From Pinus tabuliformis (taxonomy: Eukaryota > Streptophyta > Pinopsida > Pinales > Pinaceae): a stretch of DNA of 64,000 nt. Positions 22,577 through 34,177 of the stretch are shown here, piece by piece; position 1 is the stretch's first letter, and the number at the start of each line of letters is the position of its first letter. Both the position numbers and the translations under genes were made by a program. The stretch spans positions 1,146,297,007-1,146,361,006 of the forward strand of contig CM062807.1 in assembly GCA_031772625.1 (NCBI GenBank). The letters are read 5' to 3'. Below the pieces are notes generated by a model. The model did no database searches. It worked only from the letters and a program-made list of their open reading frames with translations, and had not been told where the DNA came from.

Positions 22577-23160
22577 GTAATCAAATATATTCCTCCTCCA
22601 AAGGACCAAGGTTCCCTAAGATATTTATTCGGAAAAATCGACTCTGTGAGAAGATTTATACCAAACTTTGTCGTGATCGTAAGGCCCATGAATGACCTCC
22701 TAAAGAAGGACACTCCCTACATATGGAACCATAAAATGAATAGCCTCTTTGAAGAAATCAAAGAAATAATCACCTCGGCCCCTATCCTTGTTAGCCCTAA
22801 TTATACCAAAGATTTCATCATCTACTCTTTTGCCTCTAAAGATACTATTTATAGCATACTTATGCAAAAAGATAATGAAGGGAGAGAAAGACCCATAGCC
22901 TTTACGATCAAACCACTGCATGATGTTGAGACAAGTTACTCAATCACTGAAAAGCAATCTTATGCCCTTGTTAAATCTCTCAAGTACTTTAGAGTATATG
23001 TGGGATACAACAAAATATATGCATATGTCCCTTATCCCACTATAAGAGATGTGTCATCACAAACTAATTGCCTTGGCTCTAGGGGAAAGTGGGTATCCAA
23101 AATCTAGGAATATGACCTTGATATCCACCCCAAGAAAATCATCAAGGGAAAAGGACTAGT
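22577..23160 (+). pseudogene. GypA native RNase H domain, catalytically degenerate
   Basis: The open stretch 22646-23107 starts with the connection sequence RRFIPNFVVIVRPMNDLLKK. The RNase H fold is visible as FIIYSFASKDTIYSILMQKD, RPIAFTI and ITEKQSYALVKSLKYFRVYV. The first catalytic Asp is lost (SFAS rather than TDAS) and so is the HTDH-type Asp, exactly as in GypB. The Glu helix is kept. A stop at 23105 separates EYDLDIHPKKIIKG, the end of the domain. Confidence 0.8.
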
Positions 23161-23487
23161 TGAGATGCTAATTGAAAGAAACAACGAAGCCATAGAAAGG
23201 GGGAAGAAGAACATGTATGTGCCCCTTCTATTGAGCTTGAAGAGGATGATTGGTATAAGGACATTATTTATTATGTTCTCAAGCTATCAGCTCCTCCTCA
23301 TGGTCGCTCCATTAACTAGAGAATCCAAGAACATGAAGCAGATATTGAGCACAACCGCTCTCATTCCTTAGCTTTAGCTAAACATGCAGTGAAATTCAAT
23401 CACCATGTCTGCATCGAGGATTCTCGGGTCATCTCTAGGGTTGATCACTTCCATCATAGGAAGCTTGGAGAAGCCCTTGAGATTGAA

Positions 23488-23578
23488 AAGTGCGCTAGTA
23501 ATCTTAACAGGGATGATGGTTGGAAGTTAAGTGAAGTTAGATCCTCGCCCTCTCTTCGTAAATTGTTTTCTATATATA

Positions 23579-23660
<82 letters not shown>

Positions 23661-24119
23661 TTTCTATTTTTATATTGCAATATATATCTCCTTTGACCTC
23701 CCTATTAAAATATTATTCAATATTTTAATATAATAATTTTTAAATCTAATAATATTAATAATAACCATTTGATAAATATATTAAAATTATTTTTAATTAT
23801 ATATTCGCAGATATTCAATTCCCATATTATTATTAAATTAATCTAACTAATTTGAATTCAACATTATTTTAATTAAAAATATTAATAAAATAAAATAAAA
23901 CATAACAAAATAATAATAAATTTATTGAACAAATTTTTAACTACTCTAGAGCTAGATGCATCCTTGCTATATTAACATTCTGACTGAATGATTTTTTCAC
24001 CTTTCTCCTGAGGATGAACCACATTAGATGGTTCGAAATGTAAACTAACAACTCATGATGTGATTAATCCGAAAGAATTTATCAAAATCCTCCTAATCTA
24101 ATTGATCACAAAAGAAGAG
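23488..24119. mobile_element. Insertion with 13-bp flanking repeat, related to the foldback element
   Basis: The direct repeat CCTTGAGATTGAA flanks it at 23475-23487 and 24120-24132 and splits the polyprotein between RNase H and integrase. Its right end (about 24010-24100) shares GAACCACA, GGTTCGAAA and ATGTGATTAA-type blocks with the right end of the 18932-21064 element. No matching left inverted repeat was found. It is AT-rich, holds a long (TA)n run and has no gene. A deleted, one-armed relative is the simplest reading. Confidence 0.6.
23571..23652. repeat. (TA)n microsatellite
   Basis: About 82 bp of alternating T and A with one interrupting C near 23580, inside the 23488-24119 insertion. 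The Tyr/Ile repeat peptide readable here is an artefact of the repeat. Confidence 0.95.
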
Positions 24120-24121
24120 CC

Positions 24122-25294
24122 TTGAGATTGAAGGCATCCAAGTTCTTCTTGACCCAAGGTAGCCTAGGTTGGATGAGCCTTTACGGTATGATCCTTTTGT
24201 GTGTTAGTAAGGAAGAATCTAAAAGACGAATGAGAGAGTTCCACATTGGGTTTTGTGGGGGACATTATGTCGCTCAAACTACTACTCACAAAATCTTGAG
24301 GGCTAGTTACTACTGGCCCACCATCTTTGCTGACACATTAAGCTTTGTAAAAAGATGCCAACCATGCCGATTGTTCACTGGGAAACAACAACTAACTACC
24401 ATGCCCTTAAGAAATGTTGTTGTGGACACACCCTTCGAACAATGGGGCTTGGATTTTATTGGCGAATTCAAGGATAACTCAAGCCATGGGTACATGTGGA
24501 TTCTCATGGCTACTGACTATTTCACCAAATGGGTTGAGGCTATTCCAACCAAGAAAACAACCGACCAAGTGGTTATGGATTTCCTTGAGGACAAAATTAT
24601 TACCAGGTTTGGTGTTCCCGCCAAAATTGTCACTGCCAATGCTAAGGCATTTGATTCCATGGCTTTAACATCCCTTTGTAATAAATATGGTATAATACTA
24701 TCACATTCATCTAACTATTATCTGCAAGGGAATGACCAAGCTGAGTCAAGCATAGAACCTCATAAAGATAATCAGGCGAACAATTGGGGAACATAAAGGG
24801 ATTGGGATAGCAAGATTAAGTATGCCCTTTGGGCGTACTATACAACAGTGAAGGAATCAACCGGATTTAGCTCATTCCAACTAGTCTATGATTCTGAGGA
24901 CAAATTACTTGTCCAACTGCAGTTCCCTACCCTCGAATTCCTAAAAGCTTTCCCCAATCAGCAAGATGTTGTACAAACCCATATTCACTAGATAATTGAG
25001 GCTGATGAAAATAGAAGGAATGCCCTTGATCATCTTGGCCACAACCATGATAAAATGAAAATTTCTGTTGACAAACATGTGAGGAACAAAGCCTTCAAAC
25101 CCGATGACCTCGTGCTTTTATGGGAGAAGATAAGGGAGAAGCCTAGCATGCACAAGAAATGGGACAACCTATGGGTAGGCGCATTCAAGATATCTGATGT
25201 AGCAATCATAAACTCTTATCATTCAGAAACTCCTGATGGGGAGTACATTTTGCTTTCCGTGAATGGGCAACTCCTGAAAGAGTACTACCCATAA
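24122..25294 (+). pseudogene. GypA integrase
   Basis: The HHCC finger is seen as FHIGFCGGHY followed by CQPC. The catalytic core has LDFIGEF (first Asp), MATDYFTKWVEA, and a segment KIVTANAKAF where the second catalytic Asp (usually in TDN) has become Ala. YLQGNDQAESS supplies the Glu. A stop at 24796 ends the first part. Downstream frames give SYHSETPDGEYI and NGQLLKEYYP, the C-terminal region, up to TAA at 25294. The lost Asp and the stops make it inactive. Confidence 0.88.
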
Positions 25295-25626
25295 GGCACT
25301 TGACATTGTATTATATGCATGTTAGAGTAGGATGTGTTGCATGTTGATTTTCTCATTATAACTAACATCATATGACATTACTCATGGTAGATTAGCTGCA
25401 TTTAGGTTAGATTTGCATATTTTTACTTTCCTGTTGATTTTTACGGCCTAATACTAAGCATGGGTGATCATAAGACACCACAAAAACATGTTGCCCTATG
25501 TGCTTGGTCTTTGACGTGTGAAAATAACAGATATATGTTAACAAGATATTGTTGGTGTTCTCATGACCTCCTATCCAAGTAGCTTTACACACCGTTCTGA
25601 GAGCTCATGTCCCAGTTAGAGCCAGA
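25295..25626 (+). other. GypA 3' untranslated region
   Basis: Non-coding stretch between the integrase stop and the 3' LTR. Its last 30 bases (CTCATGTCCCAGTTAGAGCC) match the sequence next to the 3' LTR of GypX (on the minus strand at 45275-45305), which supports both boundaries. No strong polypurine tract is evident, only AGAGCCAGA just before the LTR. Confidence 0.6.
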
Positions 25627-27191
25627 GATCACCCACCACCTATGGGTAGTATGCATAGGAGAAAATTTTCTCCTAGATGATCCTCAACCGGTAGCTAACA
25701 GCGCCTTGCAAACCCAAATAGATCGATGTGCCATTTTCACCGCCACCTGAGCTAGCCATGTGGTCCCTCGCCCATATATTATGAATGTATGTTTGAAGGT
25801 GGGCCTCCCGACCCCAAAGGTATGGATTTTCATTGGTATAGTTGAGTAATTTTTCTTACTTTTCATGGGCACTTTTAGGCATGGATTGGTGGGGGCATTT
25901 GGCAGAAAGAATGGGTTAGGTCTGTATTCTTGTCTCCACTGCCGATTTCATAGTTACCCTTGTATCCTAGTCTTGTGGGATCTCCTTTACTAGCCATTAG
26001 ATTTAGGGTTGGCACTATATGGGAAATCCCAATTTTGGTTGCGTGGTCCAGCTTCCCGATACCACCTACATTACTCCCCTTCCACTCATTTCAGCCCCAT
26101 TCATCTATTTTCCCATCCAGGTCCACATGTGTCCATTGGGTCCACATAAGGTTAGCCTCCCCCTCCCCTTTTCCACACCTTGGGTCGGGCCTAGAACGAT
26201 GCCTCAGAGGTTGATGTAGCTAAAAAGAAAATAAAAAGCATAATCTGGCCACTCTCAATAGGAAATATACTACATAATGCAAAAGATGGACGAGACACAC
26301 AAATTTAGCATGTGGTCAAAAGCCAAACATGAGCTCTACCCCTTATCCATGGCCATCACCCTAGTTCCTATGGGCCCTAGATGAGCCCCCTCCATCATTA
26401 AGGAACCCATGATTGTCACAACCCCTTATGGGCGATGAACTAGCCCACATTAATGGGGTATCCACTGCTACATATTACACATCATGCTTTCATCCCCTAT
26501 AGCCCCGAGCACTTATAGAGAAAAATCAATCAAAGGCAAAATGCATATGAATAAGGGTGGAAAAAAAAAGGTCAGGGTAACTCAGGTACCATGGTTTTCT
26601 CCCTCCTACACTCATACACCCAAGTGTGGGCTTCCCTTATTATAGCTACCCTTATACCATGACCTGTGGTCTGGATGATTCCCCTGATCCCCACTCTGTT
26701 CCATTACTACATCATTTGCCACCTAACACTTGAGGGATGTACCATGGACATGTCACCCCATTTAGAGGTTGAAACCACCTAATAGGGTCCTTGGTTAACC
26801 CCCTATTGAGATTGAAGGCACTTGTACATGCCAAAGCCCATTGTGGTAGGGCATGCCACCATGAAATGCCCCATTGATCCTATGACTTGTAAGCTCTTTT
26901 AATTGATTATTCAAATGATTTTTTATATTGGAGGGCAAGGGGACACATTGGATCTTATGCAGGATTGCAAGTGGGTCTCCATTTGGAGCTTGTTCTCCCT
27001 ATACGGGGTCCTAGCCTTACAAAAGGCCACATTGGCCCTTGTATGGTGAGCATTGAGAGCCATGGGCCTCCACCATAGCTGAGATTACTTCATGGATCCC
27101 CAACACCAATCATTGATTGCTCATGTTACACCTTTAGGATGAGGATGATGCACCTGGTTCACCATGCCCAAGCGACTCCACACTTGCACCA
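25627..27191 (+). repeat. GypA 3' LTR, first segment
   Basis: Matches 1505-3075 of the 5' LTR. The first two bases read GA where related LTRs have TG. CopGag interrupts it after CTTGCACCA at 27191; the rest continues at 38859 with TGTCACACACTTGG, corresponding to CACCACACACTTGG at about 3063. Confidence 0.87.
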
Positions 27192-28321
27192 TGTACAAAT
27201 TTGGAAGACCCAAATTTCTACTGCAACAACTGATTAAGTTTCTTCTATTTGTCAAATAACTGAACAAATTATTTACTGTGTTCTATGATAAATATCAAAA
27301 CCAATACACTGCAACCTCCACTAGTTAAATTATATGTGAAAACAGGAACTAAGTAAGAAAGAAATAACACACACAAATGACACCGTTGTTTTTGGACCAA
27401 TGTACTTGGAAAAACCCAGTGTGGGAAAAGAGGTGCAACAACTAAGGGTTTGCATTATTAAGCAGTAATTTCATAATACAATCTTTGGATGACTTGTTGG
27501 CTATCCAATACAGAGAATCTGACTGACAAAGAAATGAGTAAGATATACCTCACACTATCACTGGCTTTGTAACACTGATCCAAATGGCTAGCCCCTAGTT
27601 GCCTCTGCGCAATCACTGCGCTTCTCTGTGTCACAGCTTCTAGGGCATGCATCACTCCTTTTGGCTTATCGACTTGCTTCTGGAACTTCGACTTCTGCCC
27701 TCCCGGTCTCACACCCTAGCTTTTGGCTCTAGAACTCGACTCTCCAACAACTTTCGGATCTCCTCTTAGGCTCTGCACTGCCTCTGCGTGACTCTACGCT
27801 ACCCATTATGGCCTCTGCGTTGCCTCTTCTGGATCCCTCTCTGCCTCCTCTAATCAATGTATTCCCAGATTAGGAACCATTCCTCCAGAAACTATCCCTA
27901 CTCCTCACTACAAGAAATCACTATGATCTCTCTTCGGTAACCGTTGTGCTGCTCTCTTGAGAAATTCGATCTCTGATCTCTCACTCAATGTGTTTTCCAA
28001 ATGCCCATCAAGCCTTCTCATATAATCTTCTCGTTGAGAACCAATGGCCCAAATTAGATTCTAATCAATGGCTTAGATCATTCTAGCTTGATCCTCGTCT
28101 TCTTCTAGAAGTTTCATCCCCGGTTTGATTAATACCCTTTAAGTATTTTAATTTCCTAAGTTTAGACTTAAGCACCCATTAAAAATAGTTAATGATTTTA
28201 ATAAAACTATCTCCGAGTGGAATTTCCCAAAACGATTTTTGGGTATTCTAGAATACGTGTGTCCAAGCCTCCCTGCAAATTTTGAGGGTTAGAGCACATC
28301 CGATGCTACCATAAATCAACA
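27192..28321 (-). repeat. CopGag 3' LTR
   Basis: This 1130-bp LTR begins on the minus strand TGTTGATTTATGG at 28321, directly after AAGAGGGAG. It also served as the intact reference showing where the chromovirus entered the partner LTR (near 28040). Confidence 0.87.
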
Positions 28322-29034
28322 CTCCCTCTTAGCGAGGAATGTGCTCTAGTAATGCAACTTGCTAAAGCATCACCCTTCTCTGTAACATCTCCCTCTGCGT
28401 TTCTGATGTCTGACATCACTGCCCACCAAGTACTGCACAAATGTTGCATCTGTACTGTTGCTGACCCTTTCACTGCCAACACTACATCTATACTACAACC
28501 CTTGTAAATGTTTCATTTGTGTTGTTGCTATCCCTGCCACTGCCAACGTTGCATTTGCATTGCAACCTTATCCAACTGCTATTGTTATTTCTTCTGCAAC
28601 AGAAAAGCATCAAAAATTATTGAACAGGTGTTTAGTATGATGCATTTGTTGCTGGAGTTCTGACTGCTGCTAGTCCTTACGTTGTTATTGAAGCCACTAT
28701 AGTGTTGCTAACTCTGCTTTGTGCCACCTACATTGTTGCCAACACTAGCTCTGCATTGTTCAGACTCTGGTGCTCCTAGCCACTGTAACTGTCACTCCGA
28801 CACTCCTCTACATCAATTGATCCCGGTTCTTCCTACTACTTTTGATATGGGCTCCCATAGCAAGGTAATGATCCAAGAGGTGTACTCCTCAAGGATCTTG
28901 TCCATCTACTGTTCTTTAAAACTACAATACTAGATCACCCCACCTCTCCCCTCGAGGTATCTGGGCAATCATGGTGAACTCCTCTTCCTCAATCTTTGCA
29001 GTTGTAGCCTACGGTTCATGTTTCGCATCCTTGT
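28322..29034 (-). other. CopGag internal region downstream of Gag
   Basis: This holds the polypurine tract AAGAGGGAG (minus strand, 28330-28322) and otherwise non-coding sequence. No integrase or RT motif could be found in any minus-strand frame, which is why the element is called gag-only. Confidence 0.6.
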
Positions 29035-29990
29035 CCTTCTTCTTGAGAGGACACTGCATAGCGTAGTGACCAATTTCTCCACACTGGAAACATTTGATGT
29101 TTGAGACATCCTTCTTATTTCTCCGTTGCTCCTGCTACCCCTTTGGATGCAAGAGATGCTTTTTCTTACTCCTCCTTAGGCTTCGTCCCACTGTTGTTGT
29201 TTCCATCAAGTTTTCACTTAACTAAGTCTCTCCTCATCTCTTCTTGTTGAAGGGCGGCTCACATTCCTTCCCAATCTAGCAATTTCCCTCTACCCAGGAT
29301 ATTCTAGAGAAACACTTGCCATTCTTCTAAAACTGAATTCAAGGCCAAGCATACCATCTCTGTAGGTTGAGGTGTTGATCCTATAGCTACCAATTGATCT
29401 TTGACTTCCTGAAGCTTTAACAGGAACAAATCAATGTGTTCCCTTTTCTCCATCTTAGTTGATCTTAGCTTCTCCTCCAAGTACATCTTTCGTTGCTCAG
29501 AAGATCCTTGATATAACGTAGCCAAGGCACCCTACATCTCTTTCGTTGTCCCTTTGCCAAAAATGTGACATACTACGTGATCCCTCACTCCATCGAGGAT
29601 CAACTGCTTGGCCTTCGCCATTTCAGCCTTGTACTTCTTGAGTGGATTTGCATCAATAGGTACAACTACCACACTATCGACGTATGTCTTGAGATCATGC
29701 TCATCCAAAAGGCATAGTTGGATGCTCCATCCAACTAATCTTGATCTCTTAGCCCATTAGTTGTCATCTCTGCCAACAACAACAAAAATGTCAAACTACC
29801 TCCTCTCTCCTCTGCGATGTTGCTAGGATGGCCTACGCACTCCCTGTTGGAGTTAGTAGATCTGCTCCTCCCTATTGTTGCTCAGCAAAATGAGAATTTA
29901 GACTTCTTGGTTGGAAGTCCTCTGAGGAAGGATTTCCTCAAGGTAATGTCTCCTTCTCTCTTCTGACATTTTTTCTTCCCCAGCAACTGC
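29035..29990 (-). pseudogene. CopGag copia-type Gag
   Basis: The open part 29525-29304 has EEKLRSTKMEKREHIDLFLL and KLQEVKDQLVAIG, the helical core of UBN2-type copia Gag. Around 29095-29050 another frame encodes a complete CCHC zinc knuckle, CFQCGEIGHYAMQC, which would bind element RNA. Frameshifts separate the parts. The protein would form the particle shell; in a pol-less element the particle would have to be shared with an autonomous partner (inference). Confidence 0.8.
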
Positions 29991-30246
29991 TGTAGAAAAT
30001 TGCATCTACCCAGAAACTACTCTACGCTGAAGCTTCTACTGCGCTGCTTCCCTTATTGTTGACAAATCTCGATTTGGAAATCTTACCTCTCTTTCGACTC
30101 ACTCAGAGAGAGATCTTCCACGAAAATCTTGCCCTCCTAGCTTGGACTGCGCAATACCTATAGGGTTTCGATCTCCTCGCTACTCAGTACTTCGATCTCC
30201 CTCCTTCTCTTCAGCGTTGCCTCTTCCGATCTGCTCCCTTGCTTCA

Positions 30247-30263
30247 CCTGCACTCTGATACCA
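30247..30263 (-). other. CopGag primer binding site (tRNA-iMet)
   Basis: Minus strand TGGTATCAGAGTGCAGG abuts the 5' LTR at 30264 without a spacer. The first eleven bases match the complement of the plant initiator tRNA-Met 3' end. Confidence 0.8.
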
Positions 30264-31140
30264 TGTGAAAATTTGGAAGACCCAAATTTCTACTATAGCA
30301 ACCGATTAAGTTTCTTCTATTTGTCAAATAACCGAACGAATTATTTACTGTGTTCTATGGTAAATATCGAAACCAATACACTGCAACCTCCACTAATTAA
30401 ATTATATTCGAATACAAGAACTGAGCAAGAAAGAAATAACACACACATGACACCGTTGTTTTTGGACCAATGTCCCTGAAAAAGCCTAATGTGGGAAAAC
30501 CGGTGCAGTAGTTAAGGGTTTGTATTATTAAGCAGTAATTTCTAAATACAATCTTTGGATGCCTTGCCTGCTATCCAATATAGAGAATTTGACTGACAGA
30601 GAGATGAGTGAGATATACCTCACACTATCACTGGTGATCCAACACTGATCCAGCCACTGAATGGCTATCCCCCAGCTGCCTCCGCGCATTTTCTATGCAA
30701 TCACTACGCTACATTGTGTCATAGTTTCTAGGGCCTGCATCACTCCTTTTGGCTAATCGATTTGCTTATGGAACTTCGACTTCTACCCTCCCGGTCTCAC
30801 ACCCGCTCTTTTGGCTCTAGAACTCGACTCTCCAACAACTTTCGGATCTCCTCTTAGGCTCTCGACTGCCTCTACGTGGCTCTACGTTGCCTAGCATGGC
30901 CTCTATGCCACCTCTTCTGGATCTCTCTCTGCCTCCTTTGCAATGTATTCCCAGATTAGGAACCTTTCCTCTAGAAACTTTCCATGCCCCTCACTACAAG
31001 AAATCACTTCTATCTCTCTCCGACAACTATTGTGCTGCTCTCTTGAGAAATTCGATCTATAATCTCTTACTCGATGTGTTTTCTAAATGCCCATCAAGCC
31101 TCCTCTTATAATCTTCTCGTTGAGAACCAATGGCCAGATT
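30264..31140 (-). repeat. CopGag 5' LTR, first segment
   Basis: Pairs with 27192 to about 28040. Interrupted by the chromovirus at TGGCCAGATT; the rest follows at 38588-38858. Confidence 0.87.
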
Positions 31141-31527
31141 TGATCCAAAATGGATCCAGTTTTTCCTCCAGATCAAAGTCTTCAAACTCAGTTGAAAGTG
31201 GGGTCAAGTCAAAGTGCTCAACGAGACAATTCCAACGGTGTGAACAGCGTGAAAATTCGAGTTCAGATGAAGAAGTTAAGGCCAGTCAAAGTTTCAGGTA
31301 AACTAGGGCAAAAAAGGTCAAAAAGTCAAAGTCAAATTGGTCAATGGTCAACAAGTCAACAATGACGTCAGAAGGACACGTGTCGTCCCGGGAATGCACC
31401 ACCTATTTATGATGATGTCAGCAAGGAGGGTGACGTGGCTAGTTTTGATTGGTGCATATGGACCAATCTAGAGCTTACACGTGGCAGCCCAAATTTGTCC
31501 AATATTGGCATGTGAATCCCAAAAATT

Positions 31528-31604
31528 GGGGGTCAAGGAGGATTGAACCCCTGACCTCCTGAGATAGTAACGACCTTGCTGGATTCAGCTCACCGGATGA
31601 GCCA
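31528..31604 (-). other. tRNA-like module in chromovirus LTR
   Basis: The minus strand begins TGGCTCATCCGGTGAG, an A-box-like sequence, and about 50 bases later has GGTTCAATCC, a perfect B box within a five-pair T-arm (AGGGG with CTCCT). The 3' LTR has the same module at 37584-37660 with B box GGTTCGATCC. The 5' acceptor strand is missing, so it is not a working tRNA gene. It lies antisense to the element. Confidence 0.6.
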
Positions 31605-31637
31605 ATTTCAGACTTGTTAAACGGAGTGATAAGGTTC

Positions 31638-31645
31638 TATTTAAG
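31638..31645 (+). promoter_or_regulatory. Possible TATA box of chromovirus LTR
   Basis: TATTTAAG, conserved at 37694-37701 in the other LTR. It is the best TATA-like match in the LTR, although it is not a strong consensus. Confidence 0.35.
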
Positions 31646-31778
31646 CGCTATGGTTGGTTATGCCAGAAAAGGGGTTGGACGGTCGGGTCAACCCCAGACT
31701 ACCGGTCCCTTTAACATTTATTATCACTGCCGAACTATTAACGTTATCCCACATGCATCGCACCAAAAAAATCACATA

Positions 31779-31780
<2 letters not shown>

Positions 31781-31860
<80 letters not shown>
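31781..31860. repeat. (AT)n microsatellite in chromovirus 5' LTR
   Basis: About 40 AT units. The 3' LTR has only about five units at the matching position (37836-37846). The Tyr/Ile repeat peptides seen here in both strands are artefacts. Confidence 0.95.
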
Positions 31861-31863
<3 letters not shown>

Positions 31864-32478
31864 ATATGCACATTAATACATAACAAGGAGCAAGGCGGAA
31901 GGGTTGTTTGCTAGCCAACTTGCCATACGGTGGAGCTTGTAAAACAAGCCACCCATATTTTTGTATATGTTGATGCAGGTGCCGAATTAGACCAAAACCA
32001 ACAGCGCAGATTCCAAGGTGGATTCCAGTTGCAAAGGCAGTATTTCATAGGCAGAGGTGGTTTTGCGTAGCAGTAAAGTGGTTTTGTCACAGGCAGAGGT
32101 GGTGTTTGACTTTCTAGGGGGTCTAGAGGTCACAACGGCCAAATATGGTCAAGTTTATACTCATTTGACTCGAAATTTTGAGCTGAACACAGTGGCGAGG
32201 TTCATTTTCTTATCTAAGACTCTGTTTTTGAGCTCATGCCTGTAACAACATTCTTGAAGACATAATAAAGAGGTCAACACTGGAAGCGAAAGGACCAAGA
32301 GACGTAGCTAGGAAGTTTAGTGAACTCCTTTATTAAATTTTTTTGTGTTGATGTGTTTGAACATGTTTTCAAATGGTTTAATTGTTTATGTTATTTGCAA
32401 TCTTTTTGATCCATTGCATTAAGTAACATAAGCGAATTCACACATAGTCTATAATACCTTTTTCATTTATGGATCAAG

Positions 32479-32490
32479 TGGTATCAGAGC
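32479..32490 (+). other. Chromovirus primer binding site (tRNA-iMet)
   Basis: TGGTATCAGAGC matches the complement of the plant initiator tRNA-Met 3' end and lies two bases after the LTR. Confidence 0.9.
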
Positions 32491-32532
32491 AGCAAGGTTT
32501 CTAAGGTTTGACAAGTTTGTGTGAAGATTTGA

Positions 32533-33789
32533 ATGCTTACTAGGTTGAGGCTCAAACGAGGCGAAGGAGAGCTTGTTGAGGCAAATCCAGAGATTGGAAG
32601 GGTCTTTTCACAAAGAAGGATGGTGGACGAAACTCCACTTGGCTCAGAATCCCAATTCTTGGATAGTTTCATGACAATACGTGCCATGGTGGAAGAGATG
32701 TATAATGAGTTTAAAAAGGATAAAGGTGAAGGTACTTCATCACCTAAACCAGACAAAGGAGCAGAGGAACCTTTTCTTTTTACTCCTCCAGATAAAGAAT
32801 ATAAGGGAAAGGGAGAAAAACCTCCTCCATCTCCTCCATCATCACCATCATCGTCATCATCGTCTTCTTCTCATAAAACTAGTTCTTCTAAAAAGAAGAA
32901 TAAATCCTCTTTGATCAAATTAGATGTAAAATTTGATTTGCCAATTTATGATGGATAACTTAATGCTGAAAAGCTTGATAATTGGATAAGGCAAATTGAT
33001 GTATATTGCAGGGTGCAGAAAGTTGATTCAGAAAGAAAGAAGATCCATCTTGCTAGCCTTCGACATGGAGGAACCGCACTTGTATGGTGGGAAGGCAAGA
33101 CACAAGCAGATCTCCAAAAGCATGGTAAAATCATTTCAACTTGGAATGAATTTGTTTCTGCTATTAAAAGTAAATTTTATCCATTGGCTTATATGCAACA
33201 AGCAATGATGAGTTGGCAAACGCTACATCAATTAAAAGGTCAAAGTGTTCAAAGTCATACTCAGGAATTCCGTAAGAGAGCTTTAACATTAGGCATTTCA
33301 TTGGACTCACCAGAAACATTGTTGAAATACATAGGTGGTCTTCATAGTTATTTGAGGCATACCATACTTATGTTCAATCCAACTAGCTTAGATGATGTAT
33401 CTGTTCAAACAACTCATCTAGAAGCTAGAGGTAAAAATGTAACCCAAAATGTTGTGAATTCATCCAAACCTATTGAAGGCAAGAATAAAGGCAAGAAGAA
33501 ACTCAAGTTGAAAGAGAAGAAAACAAACACTGTAAAGAAGGATAAACCTTCATGCACTCATTGTAAGAAGGAAAGACATGATGAGGCACACTACTGGTCA
33601 CTGCATCCAGAATTGAAGCCTAAGAAGTTTGGGGGTAAAGAGCGAAAGAATGTTGCTGCTATTCAAAAAGACTTGGGATCAGATTCAGGTGACGAGACAA
33701 TGGTTATAGCTACAGGTATAAAAGGTAAAGATTCTAAAGCATCTACAAGTACTTCTTCAAATTCTGTTGATAATGATAATGATGAGAAG
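32533..33789 (+). pseudogene. Chromovirus Gag
   Basis: The reading starts at ATG 32533 and is open for 141 codons, including a Pro/Ser-rich and Lys-rich stretch. It meets a TAA at 32956-32958 just after DLPIYDG and continues in the same frame: LNAEKLDNWIRQIDVY, then ALVWWEGKTQADLQKHGK and TWNEFVSAIKSKFYP, the gypsy capsid core. The knuckle near 33555, CTHCKKERHDEAHY, has Tyr where the last Cys belongs. Apart from that stop, the frame runs uninterrupted into protease. Confidence 0.9.
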
Positions 33790-34113
33790 AAAAGAAATGA
33801 ACTATTTCACATAAGAGTCATTTCCAAGCACACTAAAATTGATTCTTTATTTGATAGTGGATCTCAAGTTAATTTGATTTCTGAAGCAATTGTAAAGAAG
33901 TTGGGTCTAGAAACAAAACCTCATAAAAAGCCATATCCATTAGGTTGGGTGTGTGATAAAAATAAACTACAAGTTACGAAACAATGTAAACTTCGTTTTG
34001 CTATTGGGTCAAAGTTTGTAGACGAGGTTGAGTTAGACATAGTCCCATTGGACATATGTGGAATTGTATTAGGAAGTCCATACTTGTACGATAGAAATTC
34101 TTTCTTCTATTGA
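33790..34113 (+). pseudogene. Chromovirus aspartic protease
   Basis: Continuous with Gag. KIDSLFDSGSQVNLISEAIV carries an intact DSG catalytic motif, followed by KKLGLETKPHKKPYPLGW and the flap-side segment DEVELDIVPLDICGIVLG. A stop at 34111 separates it from RT. Confidence 0.9.
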
Positions 34114-34177
34114 ACTAAAAATAAGTATCAACTCACTAAGGATTGAATTGAATATATTGTAAGAGCTCATAAACTCA

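Larger units (their letters stand above)
31141..32476 (+). repeat. Chromovirus 5' LTR
   Basis: 1336 bp, pairs with 37205-38587. Compared with the partner it has a much longer (AT)n run (31781-31860) but lacks a roughly 75-bp tRNA-like block and a 68-bp insertion. It ends TTTATGGATCA, two bases before the primer site. Confidence 0.92.

Noticed and set aside
23389-23733. Open frame with a long Tyr/Ile repeat (also at 31641-31914 on both strands and 13615-13797)
   Set aside because: The repeats are translations of (TA)n microsatellites and are present in several frames and both strands.
31528-31604. A functional tRNA gene
   Set aside because: The 5' acceptor strand is missing and the module is duplicated with the LTR. 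Only A-box and B-box resemblance remains.
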